29,351 nucleotides of DNA from a virus. The first letter of the stretch is position 1. Every line of letters starts with the position of its first letter. The stretch lies in the IMG/VR virus record IMGVR_UViG_3300021960_000352, positions 1 through 29,351 of that record; one strand, written 5' to 3'. The notes beneath the pieces were generated by a model. The model searched no databases, was not told the origin of the DNA, and saw nothing but the letters and a program-made list of their open reading frames with translations. The translations under genes and the position numbers were made by a program. Below, piece after piece: positions 27,210 to 29,351 of the stretch.

Positions 27210-27896
27210 TTGACTAAGTCAGACGAAATTAAACAAAAATTAAATGACGCAGGTATACGCTATTGGGCTGGTGACAACATTTCAAAAGTTTTACAGCCAG
27301 GCGATAAAGAAGAACTTATTAAAGAACTTACAGGCAAGTTCGAAAATGTACTAGACAGTCTTATTATTGATCGACATAACGATCCAAATTCAATGGACAC
27401 TGGCAGGCGTCTAGCAAAGATGTATGTCAACGAAATCATGAGTGGACGATATGATCCGATTCCAAAAGCGACAGCATTTCCAAATGAAGGTGAACAAGCA
27501 TATACAGGTATGCTAGTAGTTCGAAGTGAATTACGCAGTGTATGTTCACATCATCATCAACCAGTAACAGGCGTTGCGTATATTGGTATTATACCTAACG
27601 GCAAAGTAATTGGTCTTTCTAAATATACACGTATCGCACAATGGTGTGCTAGACGAGGCACACTACAGGAAGAACTTTGTAACGACATTGCTCGCGAAAT
27701 TGAAAAAGCAACAGGTGCTAAGAACTTAGGTGTTTATATTCAAGCAACACATGGTTGTTGTGAAAATAGAGGCATTATGGCACACAGCAGTCTTACACAG
27801 ACAACTGTACTAAAAGGCAGTTTTAAAGATGACTCTGGTACTAAAAAAGAGTTTATGGATAATATTAAATTACAACAGGAGTTTGCGCCACGATGA
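27210..27896 (+). CDS. folE: GTP cyclohydrolase I
   Basis: A 228-aa enzyme that converts GTP to dihydroneopterin triphosphate, the first step of folate and of 7-deazaguanine (preQ0) synthesis. The zinc ligands are C112 and a His in VCSHHHQPVTG, and C183 in HGCCENRG. The signature VIGLSKYTRI is intact, as is the ending MAHSSLTQTT. The start is TTG at 27210, with CGGAG 7 nt upstream. No in-frame ATG fits. A small hairpin (GATGAG/CTCGTC, 27172-27190) lies in the leader. With the DpdA-like enzyme it supports a DNA-modification pathway, the other enzymes (QueD, QueE, QueC) being outside the window or from the host. Confidence 0.95.
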   Translation: MTKSDEIKQKLNDAGIRYWAGDNISKVLQPGDKEELIKELTGKFENVLDSLIIDRHNDPNSMDTGRRLAKMYVNEIMSGRYDPIPKATAFPNEGEQAYTGMLVVRSELRSVCSHHHQPVTGVAYIGIIPNGKVIGLSKYTRIAQWCARRGTLQEELCNDIAREIEKATGAKNLGVYIQATHGCCENRGIMAHSSLTQTTVLKGSFKDDSGTKKEFMDNIKLQQEFAPR

Positions 27897-28081
27897 TAAA
27901 AGAAGGACCATTGCTAACAGCATTACAGGCACCTGATGATGGTGTACTGAAGCAAGAATTTATTACTTACAGGCTAAAAGAAGATATGCTTGTTAAAGAA
28001 GTAGTAACACGTAAGTTTAAAGAAGATGGAGATTACTATGATTCTTCAACTTCTGAACCTTTACTAAAGGTGGTAAGATAA
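27893..28081 (+). CDS. Small hypothetical protein (62 aa)
   Basis: Coupled to folE by an ATGA overlap. The protein is polar and charged, with beta-like segments (EFITYRLKEDMLVKEVVTRKF) and ends EPLLKVVR. There is no Cys, signal peptide or membrane helix. It may belong to the short conserved proteins found beside folE in marine T4-like phages. I can assign no role. Confidence 0.65.
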   Translation: MIKEGPLLTALQAPDDGVLKQEFITYRLKEDMLVKEVVTRKFKEDGDYYDSSTSEPLLKVVR

Positions 28082-28272
28082 TGCCTATTCCAGAAAGAGT
28101 ATATGTTCCAGCAAGTAAAGATCCTGGCAAAGGACATTTTTACGTAAGTTTGATTAAGAGCGGTGTGCGTCTAGCAGGTTGTTTAGTTACTGCTTATACA
28201 GGATCAGTAATAACACTAGCAATATTTTTTGCTATCGCAGAGTTTATAGGAATCGCAGAAGAGATTGTATAA
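28081..28272 (+). CDS. Small single-pass or hairpin membrane protein
   Basis: A 63-aa protein starting on the stop of the previous gene (TAATG). A polar N-terminus (PIPERVYVPASKDPGKG) is followed by a long hydrophobic stretch at about 32-60 (LAGCLVTAYTGSVITLAIFF and AIAEFIGIAEEIV), enough for one membrane helix plus an amphipathic end. Function unknown. Its stop overlaps the next ATG. Confidence 0.65.
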   Translation: MPIPERVYVPASKDPGKGHFYVSLIKSGVRLAGCLVTAYTGSVITLAIFFAIAEFIGIAEEIV

Positions 28273-28481
28273 TGGGACCTTATTCAGAAACATTACAGAA
28301 TAAACGCAGAGCAAATTTAAGATTAATACTTGCTAATCCTAATCTTAGTGACGATATGAAAAGAATATGGAAAAAGCATCTACATGATCTTGCTGTGAAT
28401 GAAGATGAATATAATGCTAGAGTAGTTGAAATATACAAGAACTATAGAAAGGGTGGGTTGTATGATTTTGAATCTGCTTGA
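28272..28481 (+). CDS. Small helical hypothetical protein (69 aa)
   Basis: The start at ATG 28272 overlaps the previous stop (TAATG), as in the two preceding genes. A longer upstream extension of the frame runs through the membrane-protein gene and is not used. The product is basic and helical: YSETLQNKRRANLRLILANP, LSDDMKRIWKKHLHDLAV, NARVVEIYKNYRKGG. It probably binds nucleic acid or a protein partner. No family is recognised. It overlaps the start of the cupin gene. Confidence 0.65.
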   Translation: MGPYSETLQNKRRANLRLILANPNLSDDMKRIWKKHLHDLAVNEDEYNARVVEIYKNYRKGGLYDFESA

Positions 28482-28971
28482 AAAACTAGGTCGCAAAAGA
28501 GTAATCACAGACAGAGACGGAAAGATTCCATATCTTATCCGTTATTATGTGTTTTTAAAAGAACGTAAGAACTTTCCTTTTAACATTACACTACACAAAG
28601 TTTTAGTAAGTGACGAGCCTACACTACATGATCATCCATGGGGTTATGCTACACTTATTTTAAAAGGTGGTTACTGGGAACACATTCCGTTAATTAATCA
28701 CACAACCGGTGGTGTTGTAGGTAGTACTAAAGTATGGCGAGGTCCTGGTCATTTTAGAATTCGAGGACCAAAAGATTTACATTGGCTGGAGTTAGCAAAA
28801 GATGAAAACGGTAATGAAATACCTTGTTGGAGTTTGTTCTTCATGGGCAAAAAGAAACAAGAATGGGGCTTTATGCCTTGGCACAACGGTAACACGATTG
28901 AAGAACGTGGCTATAAGTGGGTCCACAATGAGGAGTACCTTGCAAGAGGCGCCAAAGTGGACAATTCATGA
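28462..28971 (+). CDS. Cupin-fold protein
   Basis: A 169-aa protein. The cupin core contains VSDEPTLHDHPWGYATLILK (metal-binding type HxH with the HDHPW block) and the second cupin motif GPGHFRIRGPKDLHWLEL. The beta-barrel region spans about 40-125, followed by CWSLFFMGKKKQEWGF. Cupins include dioxygenases, isomerases and sugar-binding proteins, and the substrate cannot be read. ATG 28462 with an upstream GGGTGGG is preferred. An in-frame ATG at 28426 would add 12 residues and deepen the overlap with the previous gene. Possible link to nucleotide-sugar or base modification is only contextual. Confidence 0.7.
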   Translation: MILNLLEKLGRKRVITDRDGKIPYLIRYYVFLKERKNFPFNITLHKVLVSDEPTLHDHPWGYATLILKGGYWEHIPLINHTTGGVVGSTKVWRGPGHFRIRGPKDLHWLELAKDENGNEIPCWSLFFMGKKKQEWGFMPWHNGNTIEERGYKWVHNEEYLARGAKVDNS

Positions 28972-29035
28972 TTATTACGACTATCTTGTCGGTGAAGTAG
29001 ATGAGAAAGGCGTACCGGTTGGAGATAAAAAGTGA
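28928..29035 (+). CDS. Possible 35-aa protein
   Basis: The ORF begins inside the end of the cupin gene and ends overlapping the next gene start (GTGA). The product begins MRSTLQEAPKWTIHDYYDYL and continues with GEVDEKGVPVGDKK, a sequence of natural composition. Codon choice and the overlap with the following gene support it modestly. The frame stays open upstream to an ATG at 28802, but that part reads as an out-of-frame shadow of the cupin gene. Confidence 0.4.
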   Translation: MRSTLQEAPKWTIHDYYDYLVGEVDEKGVPVGDKK

Positions 29036-29351
29036 ATATTAAAAAGAAATTTTATACCTGGCAAGACGTAGAAACAATGTGCGTTAGCATTGTAAATCAA
29101 ATGTATAAAGACAATTGGCGTCCTGATTACATTGTAGGTATTACACGCGGTGGTAATGTTCCTGCTACTATTATTTCAAACATGACAGGTATTCGTTGCG
29201 AAGCACTAAAGGTAGCACTACGTGATGATACAAGCCATTTAGAAAGCAACTGTTGGATGGCCGAAGATGCTTACGGCTACGATGAACAAGGTTCATTTGC
29301 CCCTGAGATGGGATTCTTTAAAAATAAACCAATGGGCAAAAACATTCTTGT
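29032..29351 (+). CDS. Phosphoribosyltransferase-like protein, cut by the window end
   Basis: The frame is open from GTG 29032 (GGAG upstream, GTGA overlap with the previous ORF) to the last base, 106 codons. It begins MNIKKKFYTWQDVETMC and contains WRPDYIVGITRGGNVPATII, the N-terminal core of type I phosphoribosyltransferases (Gly-x-x-Arg-Gly-Gly). The PRPP-binding loop should lie beyond the window. Such phage proteins may act in purine salvage. It could be relevant to the guanine chemistry of the DpdA-like enzyme. The substrate is unknown. Confidence 0.78.
   Translation, partial: MNIKKKFYTWQDVETMCVSIVNQMYKDNWRPDYIVGITRGGNVPATIISNMTGIRCEALKVALRDDTSHLESNCWMAEDAYGYDEQGSFAPEMGFFKNKPMGKNIL

Noticed and set aside
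28802-28927. Upstream extension of the 28928 small ORF
   Set aside because: It lies wholly inside the cupin gene in another frame and reads like an out-of-frame shadow.
1-29351. tRNA genes, CRISPR arrays, insertion sequences, inteins or introns
   Set aside because: I scanned for cloverleaf-like TTCGA arms, spaced repeats, transposase motifs and interruptions in gp43 and clpA, and saw none that held up.

Overview
The window is a densely packed, AT-rich piece of a marine T4-like myovirus (Caudoviricetes, contractile-tail type). The evidence is a clear T4-type replication core: gp44 clamp loader, gp43 family B DNA polymerase and gp45 sliding clamp. Around it lie PhoH, a DsbA-like protein, a GH19 endolysin, many small proteins typical of marine T4-like phages, and T4-type late promoter elements. 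No photosynthesis gene is present. The FdxA-type ferredoxin and ClpA-type unfoldase resemble alphaproteobacterial proteins, so I infer a pelagiphage-like virus of a marine alphaproteobacterium rather than a cyanophage. That host assignment is inference. No tRNA, CRISPR array, insertion sequence or integrase was seen, and no stretch longer than about 100 bases lacks a gene.

Layout. (1) 1-1.7 kb: a sigma70-type promoter, gp44, a small membrane protein, a 37-aa ORF and an FdxA-type 7Fe ferredoxin, chained by ATGA overlaps and closed by a terminator. phoH (1719-2525) is the only minus-strand gene. (2) 2.6-5.8 kb: two conserved virion-type proteins, then a lysis cassette of GH19 endolysin, inner spanin, overlapping outer-spanin lipoprotein and an EF-hand putative holin. 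(3) 5.9-10.2 kb: an overlapping proteostasis operon of DnaJ, peptide deformylase, ClpA with a ClpP-docking IGF loop, and an orphan protein. (4) 10.2-18.9 kb: a late cluster of mostly unrecognised proteins. Many begin with a short peptide ending in hydrophobic-X-Glu, like the capsid-targeting sequence of T4 internal proteins. I read this as a candidate cassette of capsid-packaged, protease-processed proteins. It includes a nucleotidyltransferase, a HAD/ParB-like fusion, a membrane-active protein and an A-type Fe-S carrier. (5) 18.9-25.4 kb: a terminator overlapped by a strong promoter, a DsbA-like protein, a membrane protein, gp43 with a candidate translational operator, gp45, a tRNA-guanine-transglycosylase (DpdA-like) enzyme and two small genes. 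(6) 25.4-29.35 kb: conserved marine-phage proteins, a GT-B glycosyltransferase, GTP cyclohydrolase I, small genes, a cupin and a phosphoribosyltransferase cut by the window end.

Regulation visible in the sequence. Four TTGACA/T-17-TATAAT-like promoters precede gp44, the dsbA-gp43 block, gp45 and the 25.4 kb block. A T4/cyanophage late element (NATAAATA-like) precedes the other gene groups. Six genes have TAAATA exactly 5 nt before the start codon and no convincing Shine-Dalgarno sequence, which predicts leaderless late mRNAs. Genes with a longer leader after the same element usually have a purine-rich ribosome-binding site.

The most interesting signals are the leaderless late-promoter rule, the capsid-targeting cassette, and a clamp-binding-like peptide (TFNNLFD) shared by the C-termini of the DNA polymerase and the DpdA-like enzyme. 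The clamp gene lies between those two genes. This suggests DNA base modification coupled to replication.
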